NCBI GenBank assembly: GCA_937998635.1
Contig: CALLDA010000021.1
Coordinates: forward strand, 1 to 12,759
Length of the DNA stretch: 12,759 nucleotides
Reading direction: 5' to 3'
Origin: an uncultured Pseudomonadales bacterium
GTDB lineage: Bacteria; Pseudomonadota; Gammaproteobacteria; Pseudomonadales; Porticoccaceae
Positions 6,391-12,221 of this stretch are shown here, piece after piece (the stretch's first letter is position 1; each line of letters starts with the position of its first letter). The position numbers and the translations under genes were made by a program. A model generated the notes under the pieces. The model was not told the DNA's origin and did not search any database. It worked only from the letters and a program-made list of their open reading frames with translations.

Positions 6391-6984
6391 TCACAGCAGC
6401 CCGCCTCCCAAAGCTTTAACCTGCTGATCAATCGCCTCACGAGCCCGAAAAATACGCGAGCGAACCGTGCCTACCGGGCACTCCATAATGGCGGCAATAT
6501 CTTCATAGCTGAGACCTTCAAACTCCCGCAAGGTCACCGCTGAGCGGAGATCCTCTGGTAAGTTTTTAATGGCCTCATTGACCACCGCCTCCAGCTCGTC
6601 GCGGTAGATAATATTTTCTGGGGTATCGACATCTTTAAGACGATCACTGCCTGTGAAGTACTCAGCTTCCTCAGCATCAATATCATTCGCTGGGGGACGC
6701 CGACTTCTTGATACCAGATAGTTTTTTGCGGTATTGACGGCGATCCTATAGAGCCAGGTATAAAACTGGCTGTCGCCACGAAAATTACCCATTGCCCGAT
6801 AGGCCTTTATAAAAGCCTCCTGGACAATATCGTTAACCTCTTCCCGATCATTGATATAGCGGGAGACAATGGCCTGAACCTTGTACTGATACTTCAATAC
6901 CAGCAGGTCGAAGGCTCGTTTATCCCCTTTTTTGACTCTCGCGACAAGCTGCTTATCTGTATCCTGAGGCTTGTCAGCTGACAT
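6391..6984 (-). CDS. rpoE: Extracytoplasmic-stress sigma factor RpoE/AlgU (sigma-E/sigma-22)
   Basis: A 197-residue group 4 sigma factor. Region 2 (about residues 25-95) contains GDKRAFDLLVLKYQ, VQEAFIKAYRAMGNFRGDS and FYTWLYRIAVNTAKNYLVSR, nearly identical to Pseudomonas AlgU. Region 4 (about 135-187) contains LPEDLRSAVTLREFEGLSYE and CPVGTVRSRIFRAREAI, the helix-turn-helix that reads the -35 box. It directs transcription of envelope-stress genes and, in alginate producers, of alginate genes. The ATG at 6984 is the first possible start, as an in-frame TAG directly precedes it. Its own Shine-Dalgarno is poor, while a 7-codon ORF with a better one overlaps it. A candidate autoregulatory promoter lies at 7096-7122. 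It is divergent from nadB, as in E. coli and Pseudomonas. Confidence 0.98.
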   Translation of the reverse strand: MSADKPQDTDKQLVARVKKGDKRAFDLLVLKYQYKVQAIVSRYINDREEVNDIVQEAFIKAYRAMGNFRGDSQFYTWLYRIAVNTAKNYLVSRSRRPPANDIDAEEAEYFTGSDRLKDVDTPENIIYRDELEAVVNEAIKNLPEDLRSAVTLREFEGLSYEDIAAIMECPVGTVRSRIFRAREAIDQQVKALGGGLL

Positions 6985-6997
6985 CTACCATTCCCAT
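6974..6997 (-). CDS. Possible leader mini-ORF overlapping the rpoE start
   Basis: ATG at 6997 encodes MGMVDVS and ends with TGA at 6976-6974, eight bases past the rpoE ATG. AAGGA sits at 7006-7002, four bases before the mini-ORF start. rpoE itself has only GGGA. Ribosomes ending here could restart on rpoE. Alternatively the same AAGGA simply serves rpoE at a long spacing and the mini-ORF is meaningless. Confidence 0.3.
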   Translation of the reverse strand: MGMVDVS

Positions 6998-7013
6998 TTT
7001 TTCCTTCTTAGTT

Positions 7014-7055
7014 CCCGTCTTACTCTCCGTCTGACCCGTCTTACTTCCCGTCCGA
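7014..7055. repeat. 21-bp imperfect tandem repeat (two copies) in the rpoE leader
   Basis: Plus strand copies at 7014-7034 and 7035-7055 both begin CCCGTCTTACT and match at 18 of 21 positions. Each copy is itself made of two related 10-11 base units (CCCGTCTTACT; CTCCGTCTGA or TCCCGTCCGA), so similar bases recur about every helical turn. It lies 30-71 bases upstream of the rpoE ATG, inside the leader predicted from the promoter at 7096-7122. On the RNA it is purine-rich. Confidence 0.8.
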
Positions 7056-7095
7056 ATCACCCCACCTACTTCGTCTCCATAAATAAGACCCACTG

Positions 7096-7122
7096 ACAGA
7101 CCCCATTAATCAACTTTGGTTC
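7096..7122 (-). promoter_or_regulatory. Candidate sigma-E autoregulatory promoter for rpoE
   Basis: Minus strand reads GAACCA (7122-7117), sixteen bases, TCTGT (7100-7096). Eight of eleven positions match GAACTT-N16-TCTGA, with correct spacing, about 110 bases upstream of the rpoE ATG. Autoregulation of rpoE/algU is established in E. coli and Pseudomonas. The match is weaker than that upstream of mucA. Confidence 0.55.
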
Positions 7123-7189
7123 GATATACATTTTTAAGGGGTATGCCAAAGCACCCGCTTAGAAACACTGCCTTATTTTGTGGAATGTC

Positions 7190-7220
7190 TTGCCGATTGG
7201 GTTTTCACGCGCCATATACT
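7190..7220 (+). promoter_or_regulatory. Weak sigma-70-type promoter candidate for nadB
   Basis: TTGCCG (7190-7195), nineteen bases, TATACT (7215-7220). The -10 box matches five of six consensus positions. The -35 box is mediocre and the spacing is at the long limit. The predicted start point is about 40 bases before the GTG of nadB. Confidence 0.35.
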
Positions 7221-7267
7221 ATCATGCTCCACCTCGTTCGCAGTCACACACAGGCTCTCTGATTCCG

Positions 7268-8890
7268 GTGAAAAAAACCTACCATCATGATGTACTCATC
7301 ATTGGCAGCGGCGCTGCCGGTATGTCCCTCGCGCTACGACTTGCACCCGAGCTTCGCATCGCTATTCTTAGCAAAGACCAACTACGCACCGGTTCGACCT
7401 GGCTGGCTCAGGGTGGCATCGCAGCGGTACTCGATGAGGAAGACAGCATTGATGCTCACGTCACCGACACACTTAGGGCCGGAGCCGGTTTGTGTCATGA
7501 CGATGTCGTGCGTACCACCCTGGAGCAAGGCCCCGCCGCGTTGCAGTGGCTGATCGATCAGGGTGTCGAGTTTACTAAAGACAGCAACAGCGATGATTTC
7601 CATCTGACCCAGGAGGGAGGCCACAGTCATCGACGCATACTCCATACCGCAGATGCTACTGGGCAAGCGGTATCGGGCACCCTGGCAAGCCGGGTTCAGG
7701 AAAAGTCCAATATCGATGTTTTTGAACATCATGTCGTCGTCGATCTCACCACCCAGGCAGACTCCGACTCCCGCAGCCTACGCTGCAACGGCGCATATGT
7801 GCTCGATAAACACAGTGATCGCGTCTGCCTGTTCCAGGCCAAAATCGTCGTGCTAGCCACGGGTGGTGCCAGCAAAGCCTACCTCTATACCAGCAATTCT
7901 GATGGTGCCAGCGGGGACGGTATCGCAGCCGCCTGGCGTCGGGGCTGCCGGGTGGCAAATATGGAGTTTAATCAATTTCATCCCACCTGCCTGTTTCACC
8001 CAGAAGCCAAATCGTTTCTGGTATCTGAAGCCTTGCGGGGCGAAGGTGCTCACCTGCTGTTACCAGATGGCAGCCGGTTTATGCACGACTTTCATCCCGA
8101 CGCCGAACTCGCCCCCCGCGACATAGTCGCCAGAGCCATCGATCATGAGATGAAGCGCCTGGGTGCCGATTGCGTCTATCTAGATATCAGCCACAAACCT
8201 GCGGAATTCATCAAGTCCCACTTCCCTACGGTTAGCGCTCAATGCCTGGAATTTGGCATCGATATTACCCAGCAGCCTATTCCAGTGGTGCCCGCGGCCC
8301 ACTATACCTGTGGTGGAATTGTCACCGATATCGACGGCCGCAGTGACCTGAAAAACCTCTATGCCATCGGCGAATGTGCGTTTACTGGTCTCCACGGCGC
8401 CAATCGTATGGCCAGCAACTCCCTGCTGGAATGCCTCGTGTTTGCGCAGGCAGCGGCACAAAGTATCGACCAGGAAATTAGCGCAATACCCGAGCCCAGC
8501 TACACCAAGGCCTGGGATTCGTCCCGTGTCACCTATTCCGATGAAGATGTCGTTATCTCTCATAACTGGGACGAGCTTCGACGCTTTATGTGGGATTACG
8601 TGGGCATCGTACGCACCCGCAAACGCCTGGAACGGGCCGAGCACCGGATTCGTCTGTTGAAAAGAGAGATTCAGGAGTACTACAGAAACTACAAGATCAG
8701 CCGAGATATTCTCGAATTACGTAATCTTGCCGTGGTGGCCGATCTCATCATCCGCTCAGCACTATTGCGCAAAGAAAGTCGCGGGCTGCATTACACCCTC
8801 GACCACCCAGAGCTATCCCAGGTCGCTAAAGACACTATTTTGGTACCAATGAATTTTGCGGGGCAAGACATCATTGTTAGTAAAAAATGA
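7268..8890 (+). CDS. nadB: L-aspartate oxidase (quinolinate synthetase B)
   Basis: A 540-residue flavoenzyme, the same length as E. coli NadB, which oxidises L-aspartate to iminoaspartate for NAD synthesis with NadA. The FAD-binding site is DVLIIGSGAAGMSLALRL at the N-terminus, followed by STWLAQGGIAAV. The active-site region PAAHYTCGGI and the late FAD box GLHGANRMASNSLLECLVFA are present. The C-terminal helical domain begins WDELRRFMWDYVGIVRTRKR. The start is set at GTG 7268, aligning with the family; the open frame extends upstream to a TTG at 7178, but that part has no family similarity. No ATG precedes the FAD motif. It is divergent from rpoE, a conserved arrangement, and convergent with ygfX. 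Its stop codon lies in an 18-bp tandem repeat. Confidence 0.97.
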   Translation: MKKTYHHDVLIIGSGAAGMSLALRLAPELRIAILSKDQLRTGSTWLAQGGIAAVLDEEDSIDAHVTDTLRAGAGLCHDDVVRTTLEQGPAALQWLIDQGVEFTKDSNSDDFHLTQEGGHSHRRILHTADATGQAVSGTLASRVQEKSNIDVFEHHVVVDLTTQADSDSRSLRCNGAYVLDKHSDRVCLFQAKIVVLATGGASKAYLYTSNSDGASGDGIAAAWRRGCRVANMEFNQFHPTCLFHPEAKSFLVSEALRGEGAHLLLPDGSRFMHDFHPDAELAPRDIVARAIDHEMKRLGADCVYLDISHKPAEFIKSHFPTVSAQCLEFGIDITQQPIPVVPAAHYTCGGIVTDIDGRSDLKNLYAIGECAFTGLHGANRMASNSLLECLVFAQAAAQSIDQEISAIPEPSYTKAWDSSRVTYSDEDVVISHNWDELRRFMWDYVGIVRTRKRLERAEHRIRLLKREIQEYYRNYKISRDILELRNLAVVADLIIRSALLRKESRGLHYTLDHPELSQVAKDTILVPMNFAGQDIIVSKK

Positions 8891-8927
8891 GTTGTTAGTG
8901 AAAAATAAGCTGTTAGCCAAAAGTTAG
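8874..8927 (+). repeat. 18-bp imperfect tandem repeat (three copies) across the nadB stop
   Basis: Copies are TTGTTAGTAAAAAATGAG (8874-8891), TTGTTAGTGAAAAATAAG (8892-8909) and CTGTTAGCCAAAAGTTAG (8910-8927). The unit length is a multiple of three, so copy two repeats the end of NadB in frame (VSKK-stop, then VVSEK-stop). Copies diverge progressively. The 61-base gap between nadB and ygfX contains little else and no intrinsic terminator. Confidence 0.85.
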
Positions 8928-8951
8928 TAGGTTGGAAAGAACTAAGCCCCA

Positions 8952-9461
8952 TCACCGGGTCTGCACCAACCTCACCACTGCCAGCAGGCGACGATAGTCG
9001 TCATGGCTAAGCATCGCAGGAAATACCGGCAAACGTCGTAACCGACGCAGATAAGGCCACTGGGCGTCGTCTTCAGGCTCTTCGCGATAAGCCAGCATAA
9101 TCAAACGCTGACTAAAATACTCCACACGACAACTTAGAGGTTTAGCTATCGCTGCACTCTCTTGCGGATTCCGCTCAAGACCCTGTCCCGGCGCAGGCGC
9201 AGGTTCAGACCCAGACAACCAGTAATTAATTGAAACCGTCTGCGCGTCAGTATCGACAATCAAACTTTTAAACTCGCGCCTCTCTCTCGATTGCAGAACC
9301 AGGCCCACGACGAGCAAACTTAATAAACCATAGAGCGCTAATCTTACCGGGAGCGCTAGCGGCAACAGGAACAACAACACCGCAGTCATCAAGATCGCCA
9401 CTGCCTGTAAGCGCCGGAGCATAGCCGCAGGTGAAGTTTTTAACTCAAGATACCGGATCAC
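8952..9461 (-). CDS. ygfX: YgfX/CptA-like small inner-membrane protein
   Basis: About 169 residues from a GTG at 9461 that overlaps the end of sdhE by 17 bases. An ATG at 9422 would give 156 residues. Two hydrophobic helices lie close to the N-terminus (about residues 19-37 and 40-57), followed by a soluble domain ending in PYLRRLRRLPVFPAMLSHDDYRRLL, in line with YgfX (the E. coli protein is 135 residues). The extra length is a proline- and glutamate-rich insertion near residues 82-105 (SGSEPAPAPGQGLERNPQES). YgfX and SdhE are typically encoded together; in E. coli YgfX was described as a membrane partner of SdhE and as a toxin-like protein affecting cell shape. Sequence conservation is low, so the assignment rests on topology and neighbour. 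The GTG lacks a Shine-Dalgarno and probably depends on coupling to sdhE. Confidence 0.7.
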   Translation of the reverse strand: MIRYLELKTSPAAMLRRLQAVAILMTAVLLFLLPLALPVRLALYGLLSLLVVGLVLQSRERREFKSLIVDTDAQTVSINYWLSGSEPAPAPGQGLERNPQESAAIAKPLSCRVEYFSQRLIMLAYREEPEDDAQWPYLRRLRRLPVFPAMLSHDDYRRLLAVVRLVQTR

Positions 9462-9696
9462 GGCTAGCCAAAATAATATCGATAATCTGACGAATTTGCG
9501 CATCCTCCGGCACCTTGCTGCGCAACAACCAGGAGAATAAATCCTGATCCTCGCAGTCGAGCAATTGCTCGTAACGCTGCTGATCATCCGGACTCAATTG
9601 CGAATACACATTTTCTGCAAAAGGCTGCAATATCAAATCCAGCTCAAGCATGCCTCGACGGCTGGCCCAAAGCAGGCGGTTCTTGTCCATTAGCAT
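9445..9696 (-). CDS. sdhE: FAD assembly factor SdhE
   Basis: An 83-residue protein (81 if the second ATG at 9690 is used) that promotes covalent attachment of FAD to succinate dehydrogenase subunit SdhA and fumarate reductase FrdA. The family motif RGxxE is present as RRGMLELD, residues 13-20, within the typical LLWASRRGMLELDLILQPF. The acidic helix DCEDQDLFSWLL also matches E. coli SdhE. It is complete and of normal length. It is divergent from ygfZ and overlaps the probable ygfX start. A TATAAT (9724-9719, minus strand) lies at a suitable distance upstream but without a good -35 box. No strong ribosome-binding site is seen before either ATG. Confidence 0.94.
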   Translation of the reverse strand: MLMDKNRLLWASRRGMLELDLILQPFAENVYSQLSPDDQQRYEQLLDCEDQDLFSWLLRSKVPEDAQIRQIIDIILASRDPVS

Positions 9697-9718
9697 AATC
9701 TAATTTCTACGGCCCTGA

Positions 9719-9726
9719 ATTATAAT
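9719..9726. promoter_or_regulatory. Overlapping TATAAT boxes on both strands between sdhE and ygfZ
   Basis: The octamer ATTATAAT gives TATAAT on the plus strand (9721-9726) and on the minus strand (9724-9719). The minus-strand box would start sdhE mRNA about 15 bases before its ATG. Neither strand has a recognisable -35 box at 16-18 bases, so the promoter call is weak. Confidence 0.3.
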
Positions 9727-9913
9727 AGAATGCACCCTTAGCCACCCCCCGACGATGAGCTTATTTCGCAATCACTTATTTCGATGGTCTGCCTCGGCAA
9801 TCTCGTTTAGCGATCTGTCTTAACGATCTAATGTTAAAGTATAAGCACCTAATTTATGTTTCACCTTGTGAACAAAGCACTTCAACTAACGCAAGCTGGA
9901 CTACACCTTAACC

Positions 9914-9948
9914 ATGAATAACGGCTATGAATAACCCTTATGAATAAC
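9914..9948 (+). repeat. 13-bp tandem repeat creating three start codons before ygfZ
   Basis: ATGAATAAC occurs at 9914, 9927 and 9940, exactly 13 bases apart, with spacers GGCT and CCTT. The first two ATGs open six-codon ORFs, MNNGYE and MNNPYE, each ending in a TAA eight bases past the next ATG. The third ATG is the ygfZ start. None has a clear Shine-Dalgarno. Confidence 0.85.
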
Positions 9949-10995
9949 TGGCAGCAATTTCTCGAACAACGTGGCGCCCAATGGCTAAATGACGAAGAAG
10001 GCAGCGGACATGTGGTCTCCTTTGGCGAATCACCGGCCGATTATGGCAACCTGAGCGACACCCTTTGCGACCTCGGCAACCTGGGCATACTCTCTGCCAC
10101 TGGGCCTGACTCTCGGAAATTTCTGCAAGGTCAAACAACCTGTGATGTACTCGACCTGACACCGGGCAACTCAAGGCCGGGAGCCATATGCAACCCCAAA
10201 GGCAGGATGCTTACCTCCTTCCAGGCTTATGTCGAAACCGAAGAACAGGTATTGCTTTCGATGGATAAAGCTCTGATTAAGCCGACACTGGCAAGCATCG
10301 AAAAATATGCTGCATTTTTTAAAACCAGCCTTGCCGACAGCAGCGATGAATTTCGCTTGTTCGGTATCAGCGGGCCAGCTATCGAAAACACCCTGCTAAA
10401 GCTATTCCCCTCCATGCCCGCCGCCAACACCTTTGTTAGCGATAGCGGAGGTACTTTGTTGAGCTGTCTTAATGGCGAACTATTTATCATCATAAGCAAA
10501 GCCGACAGGGCTCAGGCAGTCTGGGAGCAATTAACCTCAGACTTACAAGCCGTCGGTCTACCCTGGTGGCAACTACAGCTGATAAACGCTGGTCTCGCCT
10601 CGGTCAGCCCAGCACTGAGCGAACAACTCGTGCCACAAATGCTCAACCTGCAAGCCACTGGCGCGATCAGTTTCAGCAAGGGCTGCTACACCGGCCAGGA
10701 AGTGGTCGCCAGAATGCAGTACCTGGGTAAACTCAAGCGCCGCACCTATCGGCTTACAGTGACTCCGATATCCACATCGGCACAAGCTCTCATCCCCGCT
10801 CCCGGCACGGATATTACTGACACAGAAGGCAAATTACTTGGCACCGTCGTAGAAGCTGCACCCTCTGACATCAGAAGTTTTGCAATGCTTGCGGTATTAC
10901 GAGAAAGAGCGCTTGAGCAAAGCGAGCTAGTAATTGGCGGGCAGACCCTTGCTATAAGCTTCAACGATCTACCCTATGAGCTCGCCGAGCAGTGA
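9940..10995 (+). CDS. ygfZ: YgfZ/GcvT-like folate-binding protein (Fe-S cluster maintenance)
   Basis: A 351-residue protein of the GcvT-related YgfZ/IBA57 family, which uses tetrahydrofolate to support assembly or repair of certain Fe-S enzymes, including the radical SAM tRNA modifier MiaB. The family signature KGCYTGQEVVAR is intact at residues 247-258, with the conserved cysteine at 249. Earlier motifs FLQGQTTCDV and ICNPKGRML match the folate-binding fold. Length is a little above the E. coli protein. The start at 9940 is the third of three repeated ATGAATAAC units; the first two open only six-codon frames. It shares four bases with the next gene's GTG through the GTGA junction, so the two are very likely co-translated. 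Confidence 0.94.
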   Translation: MNNWQQFLEQRGAQWLNDEEGSGHVVSFGESPADYGNLSDTLCDLGNLGILSATGPDSRKFLQGQTTCDVLDLTPGNSRPGAICNPKGRMLTSFQAYVETEEQVLLSMDKALIKPTLASIEKYAAFFKTSLADSSDEFRLFGISGPAIENTLLKLFPSMPAANTFVSDSGGTLLSCLNGELFIIISKADRAQAVWEQLTSDLQAVGLPWWQLQLINAGLASVSPALSEQLVPQMLNLQATGAISFSKGCYTGQEVVARMQYLGKLKRRTYRLTVTPISTSAQALIPAPGTDITDTEGKLLGTVVEAAPSDIRSFAMLAVLRERALEQSELVIGGQTLAISFNDLPYELAEQ

Positions 10996-11408
10996 TCTCA
11001 TGGTTGGGACAATATCAGGAAATATTTGCCTGGCTGGCGCTTATATCGCTGCTAACATTTGTTATCAGCCTCTTGTCCCTGCCCTGGTTGGTAGCGCGGA
11101 TTCCCGACGATTATTTCCTGTACAGCAAGCGCCGCCCTGCGGAGCTTAAAAACAACCACCCTGTCATTAGAATCGTCCTCTTGATTGGCAAAAACACCCT
11201 GGGCGTGATCCTGCTCGTCGGCGGCATTATTATGCTATTTATTCCCGGGCAGGGCTTATTGACCATCGCCATGGGCATGTTATTGATGGATTACCCCGGC
11301 AAATTCAGACTGGAACAACGCCTGGCCCAAAACGAAACGATACTGCATGGCCTCAACTGGCTGCGTGCTCGGGGTCATGCGCCACCCCTAAAAATCGACC
11401 GAGAGTAG
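10992..11408 (+). CDS. PGPGW-family small transmembrane protein
   Basis: A 138-residue membrane protein starting at GTG 10992, overlapping the ygfZ stop (GTGA). Hydrophobic segments occur at about residues 11-34 and 62-84, and another begins after a re-entrant-like glycine-rich turn, IPGQGLLTIAMGMLLMDYPG (84-103). That turn corresponds to the PGPGW motif of the small family of that name, with Q and L in place of the second P and the W. The basic loop SKRRPAELKN lies between the helices. No function is established to my knowledge. Linkage to ygfZ suggests coupled expression but not a shared role. Its last 21 bases overlap the 3' end of gloA on the other strand. Confidence 0.72.
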   Translation: MISWLGQYQEIFAWLALISLLTFVISLLSLPWLVARIPDDYFLYSKRRPAELKNNHPVIRIVLLIGKNTLGVILLVGGIIMLFIPGQGLLTIAMGMLLMDYPGKFRLEQRLAQNETILHGLNWLRARGHAPPLKIDRE

Positions 11409-11774
11409 CTCCACCTTATAACCATCCGGATCTTCCACAAACGCCAAAACCGTACTGCCATGTAGCATCGGCCCCGGCTCCCTCACCACGCTGCCGCCTT
11501 TTTCACGAACCCGCTCGCAAGTCGCATAAACATCTTCCACGCCTATGGCGATATGCCCATAAGCCGTCCCAAGATCGTACTCCGAGGTATCCCAATTATG
11601 GGTCAGCTCCAAAACGGTACTCTCCTTCTCAGAGCCATAGCCCAAAAAAGCTAAAGTAAATTTGCCGCCCGGAAAATCCGTTCTGCGCAACAACTGCATA
11701 CCTAATTGTTCAGTATAAAACGCAATTGACTTGTCAAGATCGGCTACCCGTAACATGGTGTGCAACAGTTTCAT
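11388..11774 (-). CDS. gloA: Lactoylglutathione lyase (glyoxalase I)
   Basis: A 128-residue glyoxalase I that converts the hemithioacetal of methylglyoxal and glutathione to S-lactoylglutathione, the first step of methylglyoxal detoxification. All four metal ligands known from the E. coli enzyme are conserved at the same numbers: H5, E56, H74 and E122. The sequence opens MKLLHTMLRVADLDKSIAFY and includes GTAYGHIAIGVED and AFVEDPDGYKVEL. The short length without the insertions of eukaryotic enzymes matches the nickel/cobalt-activated class. An upstream in-frame ATG (11810) exists, but GAGGA four bases before the ATG at 11774 and family alignment decide for the latter. It lies alone on the minus strand with its own 5' region of over 400 bases. 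Confidence 0.97.
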   Translation of the reverse strand: MKLLHTMLRVADLDKSIAFYTEQLGMQLLRRTDFPGGKFTLAFLGYGSEKESTVLELTHNWDTSEYDLGTAYGHIAIGVEDVYATCERVREKGGSVVREPGPMLHGSTVLAFVEDPDGYKVELLSVDF

Positions 11775-11778
11775 GATT

Positions 11779-11783
11779 TCCTC
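11779..11783 (-). promoter_or_regulatory. Shine-Dalgarno that fixes the gloA start
   Basis: Minus strand reads GAGGA, four bases, ATG (11774). It removes the twelve extra residues of the longer open frame, which have no counterpart in glyoxalases. Confidence 0.8.
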
Positions 11784-11959
11784 GTTTATAGTATTCGCAA
11801 CCAGAAGCAAAGCAGTGATCTGGGCGATAGGTGGATTGTAATTATGCTAGTGGACAAATATTACCACTCACCTGGGGGAAGAACGTAGCAATCTCAAGCT
11901 GGCGAATCGAAATTCCATATACTTATGCGGTCGCGGATCTAAGTTACGCATCACAGAAA

Positions 11960-11987
11960 CGACTCGATAAGTACGACTAGATAGGTA
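11960..11987. repeat. 14-bp imperfect tandem repeat (two copies)
   Basis: CGACTCGATAAGTA (11960-11973) is followed directly by CGACTAGATAGGTA (11974-11987), twelve of fourteen positions identical. It lies about 185 bases upstream of gloA. Confidence 0.8.
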
Positions 11988-12012
11988 CCGGGTCTAGACC
12001 GGACGCTCTTTT

Positions 12013-12040
12013 CCCGCTACTTTTGACTCCCGCTGCTTTT
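12013..12040. repeat. Pair of 12-bp direct repeats, 16-base period
   Basis: CCCGCTACTTTT (12013-12024) and CCCGCTGCTTTT (12029-12040) differ at one base and are separated by GACT. A CGGGGGGG run follows at 12041-12048 and can pair with the CCCG of the second copy as a small hairpin. Confidence 0.75.
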
Positions 12041-12103
12041 CGGGGGGGATTACCACCCAAACAAAAATTAGATAAGTATCAGAAAAATGGGTAGATCCAT
12101 GTT

Positions 12104-12115
12104 CTGTTATAACAG
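12104..12115. repeat. Perfect 12-bp palindrome CTGTTATAACAG
   Basis: The sequence equals its own reverse complement. It sits in the non-coding stretch, about 330 bases upstream of gloA. It could be an operator half-site pair, but a few such palindromes are expected by chance in a window this long. Confidence 0.4.
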
Positions 12116-12221
12116 TTAAATAAACCGACCGCTTCTGACTACCACCTTTCTCATTTTCACAACTTGTTGGCAGCAAAGAAACGGAAACTTTATGTTATTT
12201 TTCAATATTTTAGATGAGCTT

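Larger units (their letters stand above)
11775..12221. other. 447-base intergenic stretch with short repeats; no gene recognised
   Basis: It separates gloA from the Yip1-family gene, both on the minus strand. Contents seen: the gloA ribosome-binding site; an AGTGG/CCACT inverted repeat (11849-11853 and 11864-11868); a 14-bp tandem pair (11960-11987); the near-palindrome CCGGGTCTAGACCGG (11988-12002); a 12-of-16-base repeat pair (12013-12040) followed by seven G; and a perfect 12-bp palindrome (12104-12115). The longest minus-strand frame (60 codons from a TTG at 12176) has no ribosome-binding site and looks spurious. No tRNA fold or clear promoter was found. Confidence 0.6.

Noticed and set aside
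7178..7267. Longer NadB reading frame beginning at a TTG
   Set aside because: The 30 extra residues have no resemblance to NadB, which begins a few residues before the FAD motif. The GTG at 7268 gives the family's normal length of 540.
8891..8951. Bidirectional terminator between nadB and ygfX
   Set aside because: The A-rich stretches come from the 18-bp repeat; no GC-rich hairpin precedes a T-run on either strand.
9439..9587. YgfX starting at the ATG at 9587
   Set aside because: That frame would overlap most of sdhE, and its N-terminal residues are the out-of-frame translation of SdhE. The GTG at 9461 fits the family.
11988..12002. NemR-type operator upstream of gloA
   Set aside because: The E. 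coli nemRA-gloA link made this tempting, but the half-sites are in the wrong order and no nemR or nemA gene is in the window.
11994..12176. 60-codon minus-strand frame in the gloA upstream region
   Set aside because: TTG start, no ribosome-binding site, no recognisable motifs, and it runs through the repeats and the G run. It looks like a chance frame.
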